From G020348385 sp964580235 (GTDB lineage: Bacteria > Acidobacteriota > Aminicenantia > Aminicenantales > Aminicenantaceae), in the NCBI GenBank assembly GCA_964580235.1, contig CAZOJY010000067.1:1-19248 (forward strand): 19,248 bases of DNA, read 5' to 3'. The stretch's first letter is position 1. Each line of letters begins with the position of its first letter. The translations under genes were made by a program, and so were the position numbers. Positions 6,919 through 15,880 of this stretch are shown here, one piece after another. A model generated the notes under the pieces. That model was not told the DNA's origin, made no database searches, and saw nothing but the letters and a program-made list of their open reading frames with translations.

Positions 6919-8157
6919 GATTTCTTTATCAGAAAATTTCACTATTTCAATATTTGTGAGCGTGTCGGAACCGTCTCTCTGTGGTTGATTATCCTCGACG
7001 GTGACCGTTTCTGTGGTCTTTGTGATTTTGTAGTCAGAATAAGCCCCTGAAAACACGGCTGTATCCGTGCCATTTCCGCCATCGATCCTATCGTTGCCGC
7101 CTTTTCCTTCGAAAACATTATTCCCGGCATTTCCTGTGAGCGTGTTATCGGAATCATTTCCGTTCAGAGAAGAATCGTTGTTTCCTGTAAGAGTCACGTT
7201 GACGAGATGCTGTGATTTGTATGTGTAAGGCTCAGATTCGTCGAATGTTAGAGAAAATGTCCCCTCGAAATACTCCGGCAGCTCAGGCGTGTAGGTCAGA
7301 TAAGGGGGGAAGAATTTTTGGATTAAGGCATATCCTGCCGGATCGAGTTCTTTCATTCTCTCGCGGCTGCCGGCAAAATAGCGCCCGAAATGGGAATATC
7401 CTTCTGGCACATCGTCAGGTTTTATATCTCTCCCCTCGTATTTTTTTGGTGTTACAGTCCATAAATCATAATAATTATCGATGAGAACACCGACATATTC
7501 GTTAGGGTGCTCTTGAGGTTCATCTTCTGGCCAGGCGCGCCAACCCTTCTCTGCCGCTGCGTCATTTGCCTTCCGCATTTCGGCCAGCATCGCAGGCTGG
7601 GTAATCTTGATGCCATTGTCATGCACGAGATGCCAGATTTCCTCAAAAGAGGCATCACGGGTTATGTGGTTCATGTAGTCGTCTGTTCCCTCTGCCGGAC
7701 ATTCGTTAGCCCGCAAATCCTGCATGCTTAGATCCGTCTCTGATCCCAGAGGACCTCGCATGGCCTCGTGAAGGTCGGGTTCGGTATTAAAAAAGACCAT
7801 GGCAGTTTTTCTATCGGCCATGGCGTTGGCAATCTCAGATTTGTCGTTCCCATATTCCGATCCAGGATAGTCGGTCAAAATGAACTGGAGGACATTTCTG
7901 GCTTTTTTGATCTGGTCATCTGTCCAGCCGGCTTGAGCCAGCATATGGATTGGTTTGCCGTTTGGAGCCAGGATTTTTGTGTATTTGCTGAAAACGTCTT
8001 TATAGACAGATGGGACATTTTCCGGCAATTCTACGATGCCGTTTGATGAGGCAGAGATGTCTATTTCCGGAAATATGACAAGCTCCTCATCAGACTTTTG
8101 GCATGAGATAAATATCGTTAAACCAAGGATTAAAAAAGTGATGCCTGATTTTCTCAT
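6910..8157 (-). CDS. RTX-repeat lipoprotein, unrecognised family (paralogue 1)
   Basis: A 415-residue predicted lipoprotein: signal peptide with lipobox ISC at C19. Residues about 45-300 form a domain shared with the lipoproteins at 16809-18110 and, more distantly, 15881-16795. Shared blocks are FSKYTKILAPNGKPIHMLAQ (56-75), IANAMADRK, RDASFEEIWHLVH (167-179) and KFFPPYLTYTPEL. The segment E172-E-I-W-H176-L-V-H179 looks like a zincin helix (HExxH) with Glu in place of the first His, so a metal site is possible but unproven. Residues 324-370 hold calcium-binding RTX nonapeptides (LTGNAGNN, GKGGNDRIDGGNGTD). The C-terminal module (SDYKITK, DTLTNIEIVKFSD) is that often found after RTX repeats. 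AGGAG stands 5 bases before the ATG. It is divergent from an exported M24 peptidase, an arrangement repeated at 16.8-19.2 kb. Function unknown. Confidence 0.8.
   Translation of the reverse strand: MRKSGITFLILGLTIFISCQKSDEELVIFPEIDISASSNGIVELPENVPSVYKDVFSKYTKILAPNGKPIHMLAQAGWTDDQIKKARNVLQFILTDYPGSEYGNDKSEIANAMADRKTAMVFFNTEPDLHEAMRGPLGSETDLSMQDLRANECPAEGTDDYMNHITRDASFEEIWHLVHDNGIKITQPAMLAEMRKANDAAAEKGWRAWPEDEPQEHPNEYVGVLIDNYYDLWTVTPKKYEGRDIKPDDVPEGYSHFGRYFAGSRERMKELDPAGYALIQKFFPPYLTYTPELPEYFEGTFSLTFDESEPYTYKSQHLVNVTLTGNNDSSLNGNDSDNTLTGNAGNNVFEGKGGNDRIDGGNGTDTAVFSGAYSDYKITKTTETVTVEDNQPQRDGSDTLTNIEIVKFSDKEIKF
7048..7188 (-). repeat. RTX calcium-binding nonapeptide repeats
   Basis: This codes for residues 324-370 of the lipoprotein, with GGxGxDxxx-type units (LNGNDSDNT, LTGNAGNNV, FEGKGGNDR, IDGGNGTDT). 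Such units form a calcium-bound beta-roll outside the cytoplasm. Confidence 0.75.
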
Positions 8158-8297
8158 GTTTACTCCTTTGTTTAGAGAATTTATGGATTCTTATTAACAT
8201 AAGTTATCCGACAGATCAATTAACAAGTCTCCTTTCTGTCTTGTGTCAGGCAAAAAAAAATATTAAGATTCCCGTATTAAAAATATGGAGGGAAACA
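8158..8297. promoter_or_regulatory. Divergent intergenic region between RTX lipoprotein and M24 peptidase 1
   Basis: It is AT-rich, carries ribosome-binding sites for both genes (AGGAG for the minus gene, GGAGGG for the plus gene) and must hold both promoters. No strong -35/-10 pair stands out. It shows no visible similarity to the equivalent region at 18111-18291, although the flanking genes are paralogous. Confidence 0.3.
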
Positions 8298-9641
8298 ATG
8301 TCACTCAAACGATTTTTGCTGGCCATTTTTGGCTTCTTCCTCTTGCTCCAAGGATTCGATGCCCTAGCTCAAGAATCTCGCAGCCGTTTTGAGCTGTTGA
8401 ATCTGATCCGCAAGGAGAAGTTCGATAAAATTTTGCCTGGAGCCATGCGGGATAACAAAGTCGATATGTGGATCCATGTGATAAGACGGGGAGATCCTGA
8501 TGCCTTTGCCTTGGACCTGGGCGGGACTATGGGATATTTCATCTTTACCGACCGCGGCGGAGACAGGATCGAACGGGCTCTCCTGGGAGTGAGTTTTGCT
8601 CCGGTTGCAGATCCGTCTGTCTATGATGTCTTTGGTGAAGAAAGCGATTTGTCCAAGTTTGTCGCTGAGCGCGATCCGAAACGCATCGCCGTCAATATGT
8701 CAGAATCGCTCACTCATGCGGATGGGTTGTCTCACACCGGCTACAAAAAGTTGGTCAAGCTGATCGGTGATAAATATGCGAAAAGACTTATTTCTTCAGA
8801 GAATGTGATCACGGATTTCCGGGTCAGGAGAGTGCAAACAGAAATCATCGCTTTTGCCAAGGCATGTGAGATCCAAAGGCTGATTTTGGAAACCGCATTG
8901 AAGACTATCAAACCAGGAGTCACAACCAGGGAAGAACTCGGGTGGTGGGCAAACGACCAGCTCTTGGCTCAGGGAATTGAGCCCTCTTATTTTGGCGTGG
9001 AAATGCCGGGAATACAACATTCGGAAGTTTCAGACCGTTCTGAGACACGGAAACCTGGTTACATCTTCCAGAGAGGGGATTTGATATCGTGGGACTGGGG
9101 GATCTCCTATTTGAATTTTGGTACGGATTATAAGCGCAAGGCTTACATCCTCAAAAACGGGGAGACCTCTCTTCCTCCGAGTATTCAAAAAGCTTGGGAC
9201 AGGGGATTGAATGCCCGTGAGGTCATCCGGAAGACCTTTAAACCAGGGCATACGGCTGGGGAGACGCTGAAAATTGTAGTGGGTGCTCTGGAAGAAGCTG
9301 GATTCGTTTACACACCTTTTGTGGATACCCCAAAGGATCGGGAGATCGTGCAGTCGTTAGGAGATGCGGACGAATCCGGATTCTCGATCGATTGTCACTG
9401 TGTGGGCAACACAGGAAACAGTGAGATTGCTGTTGGCCCTTCCATGGCCCCATTCCGTCCCAATCGTGCTCATCTTATGGTTCAGCCTAACAATCTGATT
9501 GCTTTTGAGTTCATCGTCCATACGTGGATCCCGGAGTGGGGGACGAGATTGGCCATCAATTTTGAGGACAATGCTGTCGTGACCCCAACCGGGGTCGAAG
9601 CGCTTTATCCCCGTAACGAGAAGATGATATTGATTCGTTAA
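8298..9641 (+). CDS. Exported M24 family metallopeptidase (Xaa-Pro peptidase/creatinase fold), copy 1
   Basis: A 447-residue protein with a signal peptide (MSLKRFLLAIFGFFLLL, likely cut after ALA near residue 24). Residues 30-190 are a creatinase-type N-terminal domain (FDKILPGAMRDNKVDMWI); the rest is a pita-bread M24 domain. All five metal ligands of the family are visible: D266 (SWDWGIS), D277 (GTDYKRK, the usual 11-residue spacing), H367 (DCHCVGN), E404 (AFEFIVH) and E423 (NFEDN). An active dimetal hydrolase acting on peptides in the periplasm or outside is therefore likely; proline specificity is inferred from the family only. ATG 8298 is chosen over an in-frame TTG at 8241 because GGAGGG (8287-8292) precedes it and the signal peptide starts there. 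A paralogue begins at 18292. Confidence 0.88.
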   Translation: MSLKRFLLAIFGFFLLLQGFDALAQESRSRFELLNLIRKEKFDKILPGAMRDNKVDMWIHVIRRGDPDAFALDLGGTMGYFIFTDRGGDRIERALLGVSFAPVADPSVYDVFGEESDLSKFVAERDPKRIAVNMSESLTHADGLSHTGYKKLVKLIGDKYAKRLISSENVITDFRVRRVQTEIIAFAKACEIQRLILETALKTIKPGVTTREELGWWANDQLLAQGIEPSYFGVEMPGIQHSEVSDRSETRKPGYIFQRGDLISWDWGISYLNFGTDYKRKAYILKNGETSLPPSIQKAWDRGLNAREVIRKTFKPGHTAGETLKIVVGALEEAGFVYTPFVDTPKDREIVQSLGDADESGFSIDCHCVGNTGNSEIAVGPSMAPFRPNRAHLMVQPNNLIAFEFIVHTWIPEWGTRLAINFEDNAVVTPTGVEALYPRNEKMILIR

Positions 9642-9680
9642 GAAAAAAGAAAAAATTACAAAAATCCCCTTTTACCTATT

Positions 9681-9860
9681 GAAGATCGAATAAATGATCT
9701 TATTCCCGGGATGACATGGACGCTCGTGAACATCCGTGGTCTCGAACAGATTATGTATGATATTTTCGATTTTCCGGAAGAACTAAAACAAAGGAGAAAA
9801 TCCACACAATGTTATTCGCTGGTGCTGCATAGCCGCTGAAGAGGCTGGGGCACTTTGAAC
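9681..9860 (+). pseudogene. Decayed fragment resembling a URO-D/methyltransferase-fold gene
   Basis: From 9681 the plus strand reads without a stop to TGA at 9837: first EDRINDLIPGMTW, then LVNIRGLEQIMYDIFDFPEE, then unrelated residues. The second part has the spacing and character of WELRGFERYMKDLVLEPRL in the URO-D-like protein at 53-1153 (RG-x-E-x-x-M-x-D). About 50 bases later, in another frame, AAEEAGAL, a TGA and TL follow, similar to a motif that comes after this region in URO-D-like proteins. No start codon or complete domain is present. It is read as a remnant with an internal deletion; the similarity was judged by eye, and chance is possible. Confidence 0.4.
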
Positions 9861-9861
9861 T

Positions 9862-12654
9862 TTAGAATTCGAATCTAAATGCAAGCCTCCATTGTCTCGG
9901 GCTTCTTATGCCCCAGAGATATCCGAACGGGAAATCCGATCTTGGGTCGACAGTGGTCTCATAATCCGTTTCTGTTGAACTGTTCAGGACGTTGAAAACA
10001 TCCATGAGCGCACCTAATCTGATTTTTCCAATTTGAAAGAATTTTTCAAATCTTAGTTCAAGATCGTGTCTTGCGGGATAGCGATAGGACCCTCTTTCTT
10101 CTCCATATATGTATACATCGTCTGCCCAACTTACCGGATCCGGATCTATATCTCTGGGCAGCAGTACATTTGAATTATAGGGAGTTCCCGAGTTGAAATT
10201 ATATGACAAACCGAGAGTGACGTCTATGACAGGAATATCAACGGCTCCGTAGATGCTCACCTGGTGAGTAGGGTCTATGGAGAGAGGGCCATAAGCATTT
10301 ATCTGGTAGTTGGGATTTGAATACATGGTTGAAGAACCGAGCATCGAACCTCTGTTTTCACCCCATTCTCCCCATGCATTATCATCCGTACCCCAGGATT
10401 TGCTCCATACGTAAGAAGCACTAAGCATCCATCTGTTCGACCATCTCTTTTCAAATGTTAGTTGAAGGCCTCTGTATTTTCTTGAAGGGGAAAACTTGAC
10501 TATTCCTGGAAATGCTGAGCCGTAATCTTCGCCTTCTTTCGGGTTGGTGAGATAGTATTTGTTTTCGCCGGGATTTATTCTCTCGTAAACTTGGTAGGTA
10601 TTCCCGAAAACAGGGCTATCTTCATATGGGCATGTCCAGGTAGTCTTTTCCCACATCCCTGTAATATTCACTTTATCCTGGAAGTCATGATTCGTCCGGT
10701 AGATAAAGCTTGCGCCTATGGATATATCCTTCATAAGCTCTCTTTCAATACCGATCACGTACTGGTTCATGTAAGCCATTTTAATGTTCGGATCGACAGT
10801 GTATTCGTTTTCCCAGACGTCTTCCCAATCTAACACCCACTGTTCACCATAAGTTCCGGGAGGTTCTTCTTCCCATGCTTCTAAGACTGGCCCCCATATA
10901 TATTCTCTAAAGCCTCCTTGTGGTTGAAGACGCATGTAGAACTGGGCCATAATTCCATGGTAGTACTTTCCGTAATGCGCTTTTATTGCGGTTGAATGGT
11001 CTCCGAAGAGATCATAGGTTAAACCGATGCGAGGTGCAATGCCTAATTTGGGAGCATAAACCGCCGAACTCTGGCTGGGAACATATCCTCTCCAGTAATT
11101 GATTCTGAGGCCTGGATTGAGCACTAGCCGGTCTGTGATCTGCCAGGAATCCTGAACAAAACCGGAAAACCTTCTCGATTTGGTGTTGCCCTCTTCTCCG
11201 TCCCATTCATCCATAATATAATTCTTCCCGCCATCACCGAGGTAATCGAGGTAATCGAGATAGTATTTTCCGCCAGGATAGAAGTATGAGATGTTGACAT
11301 TGGAAAATTCGATATCGGCTCCGAACTTAAAATCGTGATCGCCGGCTATGAAATCTTCGGCATGATGGGATAAGGTTACGTTTGTCTGAATACGGAGGGC
11401 TTTCCGGTAGTATGTTACCGGATAATTTCCGGATAAAATATCGGTTGTCAGCTCGAGACGGGCTGGGGTCCCATTTTTGTCCACTTCATTTTGGCCCAAG
11501 TTGCGGAATCCTCCGATTTTCCATTCAAGAAAAGTTGTATCCGAAAACGTATGAAGATTGCTAGAATTGAAGAGAATGTTTGTGTGAGGTTCATTTGTGC
11601 TGGTCTCGGGTGGGTTTCTTGGGTCGAATCCATAATTGAATGCCTTCTGTGGCTCGATTGCCGCCCAAATTGATAATCTATCGTTTGTGCCTGCCTGCCA
11701 CGTTAATTTCCCTGCTGCTCTTGCTCCCCTTCCATTTTCAACGGGTCCCGTATAATCTTCGGTGCGATCATACCACCTCTCCCAATGCGCGCTCGTAAAA
11801 AACCAGACTTTATCTTTGATTACGGGGCCGCCTAAATTGAAATTGCCATCATAGGATTCACCCCAGTTTTTTCTTATAAAATCCGGGCCTAATCCTCCCC
11901 AGTTTTCACTGTGAAAGCTTGGCAGTCTGAAATAAATGTTGGCCATACCATGAAAATCATTGCCACCTGATTTCATCACGGTGTTTACGATAGCACCGCT
12001 GTATCCGCCTTGTTCTGCAGGAGCCCCAACTCCCATGACGCTTATCTCCTCGATGGAATCATACTCCGGGCTCATTCCAATCTCGCCTGCTTCTGGATCG
12101 TTGACGGAGATTCCGTTGACCTGATAATTGTTGGAATTGCTCACAGCAGCACCAAATGCTGAATTGTCGTAAACTCCGGGTGTGAAATCCAATGCCCCTT
12201 CAACCCCTCTATTGGGAAATTTTTGGAGAAATTCTGTTTTTAATGTCGTCGTAACTGTTTGTGAATCTTTGACATCGATAATCGGAGCCTGCGCAACGAC
12301 CGTCACTTCTTCTTCGAGTGAGCCGATTTCGAGGACGAATTCTACTGTCAATGTCTTTCCTGCGCTCAGGCGCAAATCAGATTGTATCTGGGGAACGAAT
12401 CCTTGAAGTTTGGCTTCAACTGTATAAACACCGGGGAGAAGGGCAACAAATCTGAACTTTCCTTCTGTGTCTGTTATCCTACTTTGATTGCCACCAATTA
12501 AGTTTGGAGATGACAGTGTGACTTCAACACCGGGAAGGGCTTCATTCTCGGGAGATATAACTTTTCCTCTAATTTCGGTTGATTGAGCATGAGCAAAAAA
12601 GCAGATTAGAAGAAAACAACACAAAAAAGCCAACAAGTTTTTTTTCTTTTTCAT
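9862..12654 (-). CDS. TonB-dependent receptor, Oar-like, with N-terminal carboxypeptidase-regulatory domain
   Basis: A 930-residue outer-membrane protein. It has a signal peptide (MKKKKNLLAFLCCFLLICFFAHAQ), a carboxypeptidase-regulatory beta-sandwich at about 25-115 (TEIRGKVISPENEALPGVEV, LPGVYTVEAKLQGF), a plug domain at about 120-240 (VVAQAPIIDVKDSQTVTTTL, VEGALDFTPGVY, YQVNGISVNDPE) and then a long beta-barrel rich in aromatic residues. It ends in FRFEF, with the terminal Phe read by the BAM machinery. The domain order is that of Oar-like receptors in Acidobacteriota, Aminicenantes and Myxococcota; the ligand is unknown. ATG 12654 is preferred over 12693 because AAAGGAG precedes it and it opens the signal peptide. 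It is the last gene of the minus-strand run and could work with the GWxTD lipoprotein upstream. Confidence 0.92.
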   Translation of the reverse strand: MKKKKNLLAFLCCFLLICFFAHAQSTEIRGKVISPENEALPGVEVTLSSPNLIGGNQSRITDTEGKFRFVALLPGVYTVEAKLQGFVPQIQSDLRLSAGKTLTVEFVLEIGSLEEEVTVVAQAPIIDVKDSQTVTTTLKTEFLQKFPNRGVEGALDFTPGVYDNSAFGAAVSNSNNYQVNGISVNDPEAGEIGMSPEYDSIEEISVMGVGAPAEQGGYSGAIVNTVMKSGGNDFHGMANIYFRLPSFHSENWGGLGPDFIRKNWGESYDGNFNLGGPVIKDKVWFFTSAHWERWYDRTEDYTGPVENGRGARAAGKLTWQAGTNDRLSIWAAIEPQKAFNYGFDPRNPPETSTNEPHTNILFNSSNLHTFSDTTFLEWKIGGFRNLGQNEVDKNGTPARLELTTDILSGNYPVTYYRKALRIQTNVTLSHHAEDFIAGDHDFKFGADIEFSNVNISYFYPGGKYYLDYLDYLGDGGKNYIMDEWDGEEGNTKSRRFSGFVQDSWQITDRLVLNPGLRINYWRGYVPSQSSAVYAPKLGIAPRIGLTYDLFGDHSTAIKAHYGKYYHGIMAQFYMRLQPQGGFREYIWGPVLEAWEEEPPGTYGEQWVLDWEDVWENEYTVDPNIKMAYMNQYVIGIERELMKDISIGASFIYRTNHDFQDKVNITGMWEKTTWTCPYEDSPVFGNTYQVYERINPGENKYYLTNPKEGEDYGSAFPGIVKFSPSRKYRGLQLTFEKRWSNRWMLSASYVWSKSWGTDDNAWGEWGENRGSMLGSSTMYSNPNYQINAYGPLSIDPTHQVSIYGAVDIPVIDVTLGLSYNFNSGTPYNSNVLLPRDIDPDPVSWADDVYIYGEERGSYRYPARHDLELRFEKFFQIGKIRLGALMDVFNVLNSSTETDYETTVDPRSDFPFGYLWGIRSPRQWRLAFRFEF

Positions 12655-12744
12655 TTGAAGCTCCTTTAAATTATTTAAAATCCCATCTGTCAAGCAATAT
12701 TATGTTGATACTTCAAATATTTCCAAAATCGTAATTTATTAATT

Positions 12745-13656
12745 CTAATCTGTAATCCTTGCTGCCCATCGTGCCACAATTTTCAGGGATTTTCTCCGCT
12801 TCTGCTTTCCTGCCTTGTTCTTCAATTCCAAATTCAACGTATACGTTCCCTTCTTTAGAATCATGGGATACTCAATGATCATTTTGTCTTCTTTTCCTAT
12901 ATCATCCTCAAGGATGGAAATCGGATACTCCTTTGTTTTTGATAGAACGATGGTCTTTTCCACATCCAGCACCTCTACAGACAGCACAATCGTCGTCTCC
13001 AAACGACCCTCAACACCGGCAAACCAGATGTCTTTATAATTTATTTCTAAAGTCACGATGAGCTCATTTTTTTCATTCATATGAGTTTTCACATCAAAAT
13101 CAAAGAATTCTTGTTCTGGATTGGCTGGTTTTTGTGAGACATTTAGCGCTTTGTTCATTTCCATAAGATGCACCAAATTCAGGGGCTCAAGTTTGTAATC
13201 TCCGACTCCCATGTGATCTATGAATATCACCGGAAAGTTCCCATAGTACCAAACTTCCCTAGGTGAAGGGTCTGTGGAGTAGGTATGTCTCTCTGATGGC
13301 GGGCCAAAAAGAATATAAATTCTTCCTCTGTCTTGAAGCCACCCAGGACGACCTCCATGGAACAACCTGTTGGCCTCATTGATTCTCCGGAAATACTCCT
13401 CCTTGAATTCATTTTCTTCGGTAGAAGGATCAGGATCCCGCCGGCTCCAAAATTCTTCCTGGAATTCCTTTTTTTCTGAATCCGGAAGCTCCAAGAAGAT
13501 CTTCCTCTCTTCCTTTGTTACGATGTAACGGACTTTGGAGAGAAATTCCTTATATTCGGGACTCAATTTTTTTCCCAGCTGATACAAGCGGCAGCCAATG
13601 AAACTCACAAACCAAAGGGATAGGAAAACGTAAAAAATAGCTGATCTTTTTCTCAT
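12745..13656 (-). CDS. GWxTD domain-containing lipoprotein
   Basis: A 303-residue protein with an N-terminal signal and lipobox-like FIGC (C22). Residues 43-150 are a GWxTD-type domain: YIVTKEERKIFLELPDSE, FWSRRDPDPSTEENEFKEEY, and the signature as GWLQD (105-109) followed by RGRIYILFGPPSE, so the Thr is replaced by Gln. The C-terminal half (about 190-300) is a beta-rich region of unknown role. The family occurs in Acidobacteriota, Aminicenantes and Bacteroidota-type envelopes, often beside TPR or TonB-linked genes; its biochemical role is not established. The start ATG overlaps the stop of the sulfatase-fold gene (ATGA, 13653-13656), indicating translational coupling. A gap of 90 bases separates it from the receptor gene. 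Confidence 0.85.
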   Translation of the reverse strand: MRKRSAIFYVFLSLWFVSFIGCRLYQLGKKLSPEYKEFLSKVRYIVTKEERKIFLELPDSEKKEFQEEFWSRRDPDPSTEENEFKEEYFRRINEANRLFHGGRPGWLQDRGRIYILFGPPSERHTYSTDPSPREVWYYGNFPVIFIDHMGVGDYKLEPLNLVHLMEMNKALNVSQKPANPEQEFFDFDVKTHMNEKNELIVTLEINYKDIWFAGVEGRLETTIVLSVEVLDVEKTIVLSKTKEYPISILEDDIGKEDKMIIEYPMILKKGTYTLNLELKNKAGKQKRRKSLKIVARWAARITD

Positions 13657-15773
13657 TTCCGGGCCTTTTCCAGGAGGGCATCCAATATTTCTTTTTCAAC
13701 AGCAGGCATGAATTGGTAGTTCCTTTTTTTATATTCACCGAGTATTTGGAAAGCCCTCATTTTATCTCCAGTGTTTAGATAGATCGTGGCAAGATCAAAA
13801 AGAGCCTTGCTGAAATTTGGTTCTACTTCGAGAGCTTTTTCCCAGCAGTAGATAACTCCCTCCAGATTTCCTTCTTGCTTGTATGCATGCCCTAAACCAT
13901 GATACGGAGCTGCATATTCGGGATCAAGCTCGATGGCTTTTTTAAAGTATTCAAAGCATCTAGAAAAGAGCAAAGAATCTTTTGATTGCAGACCATAGGA
14001 AAAGTAAGCATTGGCGAGGTTGTTGTAAAGCTCAGGCAACTTATCATCAAGGGAAAGGCCCATCTCATAGGCTTTGATCGCCGCCTCAAAATTGCTTTTT
14101 TTAAAATAGGCAATTCCGAGATTGTTCCATATGGCAGGATCATATTCCGCTTCTCTGATGCTTGATCTTTCGAAACTGCTGATGACCTTGTCATACTGTC
14201 GATCAGATAAAAGCAGCTTCATGTAATCGATGAATATTTCGTAGTTTGCAGGGAGAGCATGGAGTCCTTCTTCCAGGACAGCAATAGCCTCCTTTGCATT
14301 CCCTTTCTTTTGGTAGATAAGAGCAAGGTTTTTATATGCCAAATCTATATTTTTTTTCTCCTGAACGATTTCTTTTAAAAGTTTGATTCCCGCATCTGCT
14401 TTTCCCTCTTCATATTGCTCCATAGCCTCATCTGCCTTATTCATGTAGGGAAGGAGAATCTTTACATCATCTTGAATGTCATAATTCTTTTTTTGCGAAA
14501 CTTGAGCACTTGAGATATAGCCCAAGCTTGCCAGCTTTTTCCGGGTTTCCCGATCGATTTTTTGAGAAGCATCAATTTTTGCAGATGGTGTCAAATTCTC
14601 AATGATTTTTTTGAGCTGCGCTGAGAGTTCGACTATTTTTTTTTGTTCAGCCAAGTTGTTAAGCTCATCAAAATCATGGTCAAGGTCATACAACTCAGGA
14701 ATGGGGGAGCTGATGAATTTTTTCTTATCCAGAATAAAACCTTTCAGGGGTGCCCATCCCCGGCTGTAGTAGGGATATAAAGATTCGAAATAGATGGGCC
14801 TGCCTGGGAGCTGCCTCCCCTTAAAAGCTGGGAGGAGAGATCTTCCTTGGAGAAAAGATGGCTTTGCGATTCCCAGAGCATCACAGACTGTCGGGAAAAT
14901 GTCGATGTGACTGACATACTGCCCGATGCGACCCGGGCCTGCGCCTGGAAGCGAAATGATAAAAGGGATCCAGGTGGAAGAGTTGTAGGCGAAGAAACCA
15001 TGAGTCTTCTCACCATGCTGGCCCAATGATTCGCCGTGATCTCCCGTGAAGATGATGAGTGTCGAATCGAATAGACCGTTCTTTACCAAATGGTCAAAAA
15101 GCTTTCCCAAGGCCATATCGACGTAGGCGACTTCCCCTTCATACAGATTCCCTTTGTACTCGGTCTTGAAAGGTTCAGGCGGCTCGTACGGGGCATGCGG
15201 ATCCCAACAATGGATCCAGAGAAACCAAGGGGATTTTCGATCCTCTAGCCATCCCAGGGCGTTCTTGATAACCGCCTCAGCAGTTCTCTCCAAAGAGACA
15301 AAATTTTCCGTGTGATTGTGGCTGTAATTATCATCATAAATGTCGAAACCTTGAGAAAGTCCAAACCTTGAGTCGAGAGGGTAAGCACCCACGAATGCCC
15401 CGGTTGTGTAACCATTATTCTTGAGATGCTCGGCCAAGGTTAATAATTCTTCTCTTACGATAAAATTTAGATTTTCATGAACGCCATGATAGTTGGGAGT
15501 TACCCCGAGAAGTATATTCGTATGAGATGCCAGGGTCGTGGAAGTGTTGGCAAAGGCCCTTGAAAAGAGCACACCTCTCTCCGCAAGTGCATCGATGTGC
15601 GGAGTTTTAGGCTGCTGGCTGCCATAACAGCTCAACCTGTCTGCCCTGATCGTGTCTATTGTGATGAGAAGGACATTGAGTTTGTTTTTCGCGTTCGGGA
15701 TGGGATCGCCTGGAAATACAGCAGAGATAACTCCTGAGATCAAACAGATAATAACAAGAAATATCTTTTTCAC
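13653..15773 (-). CDS. Sulfatase/alkaline-phosphatase-fold protein fused to TPR repeats
   Basis: A 706-residue exported protein. After a signal peptide (VKKIFLVIICLISGVISA), residues 32-390 form a sulfatase-fold domain: LLITIDTIRADRLSCYG with metal ligand D40, TPHIDALAERGVLF, WDPHAPYEPP and FTGDHGESLGQHGEKTHG. The nucleophile loop reads T80-L-A-S-H, where true sulfatases have C/S-x-P-S-R, so formylglycine-dependent sulfatase chemistry is unlikely and a Thr-based phospho- or phosphoglycerol-type hydrolase or transferase is possible. Residues about 440-690 carry around six TPRs (NNLGIAYFKKSNFEAAIKAY, GLGHAYKQEGNLEGVIYCW). GTG 15773 is preferred: GGAGAGAGG lies upstream and it starts the signal peptide. 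ATG 15815 gives 14 more residues but has no ribosome-binding site and would lie only about 8 bases after the predicted transcription start. Confidence 0.85.
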   Translation of the reverse strand: MKKIFLVIICLISGVISAVFPGDPIPNAKNKLNVLLITIDTIRADRLSCYGSQQPKTPHIDALAERGVLFSRAFANTSTTLASHTNILLGVTPNYHGVHENLNFIVREELLTLAEHLKNNGYTTGAFVGAYPLDSRFGLSQGFDIYDDNYSHNHTENFVSLERTAEAVIKNALGWLEDRKSPWFLWIHCWDPHAPYEPPEPFKTEYKGNLYEGEVAYVDMALGKLFDHLVKNGLFDSTLIIFTGDHGESLGQHGEKTHGFFAYNSSTWIPFIISLPGAGPGRIGQYVSHIDIFPTVCDALGIAKPSFLQGRSLLPAFKGRQLPGRPIYFESLYPYYSRGWAPLKGFILDKKKFISSPIPELYDLDHDFDELNNLAEQKKIVELSAQLKKIIENLTPSAKIDASQKIDRETRKKLASLGYISSAQVSQKKNYDIQDDVKILLPYMNKADEAMEQYEEGKADAGIKLLKEIVQEKKNIDLAYKNLALIYQKKGNAKEAIAVLEEGLHALPANYEIFIDYMKLLLSDRQYDKVISSFERSSIREAEYDPAIWNNLGIAYFKKSNFEAAIKAYEMGLSLDDKLPELYNNLANAYFSYGLQSKDSLLFSRCFEYFKKAIELDPEYAAPYHGLGHAYKQEGNLEGVIYCWEKALEVEPNFSKALFDLATIYLNTGDKMRAFQILGEYKKRNYQFMPAVEKEILDALLEKARK

Positions 15774-15829
15774 AAGGAATCTCGACCTCTCTCCTTTAAT
15801 GTATCCCACCTCCATGTGAATACAGAAAT

Positions 15830-15858
15830 AGTGTAGCAGAGAGGAGAGATAGCTGCAA
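15830..15858 (-). promoter_or_regulatory. Candidate promoter for the TPR-sulfatase/GWxTD/TonB run
   Basis: On the minus strand TTGCAG (15853-15858) and TACACT (15830-15835) are 17 bases apart, a reasonable sigma70-type pair in the gap between the upstream lipoprotein and the sulfatase-fold gene. It would start a transcript near 15823, leaving a 50-base leader before GTG 15773. Confidence 0.4.
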
Positions 15859-15880
15859 TGGGTGGCTTTTTGTGGCGCCG

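Noticed and set aside
8241..8297. Extended N terminus of the first M24 peptidase from a TTG at 8241
   Set aside because: The extra 19 codons precede a clear signal peptide and a good ribosome-binding site (GGAGGG) directly before ATG 8298.
15838..15880. Terminator after the 15881-16795 lipoprotein gene
   Set aside because: GC-rich pieces (GGCGCC, GCCAC direct repeats) do not form a convincing stem followed by a T-run, so read-through into the downstream genes remains possible.
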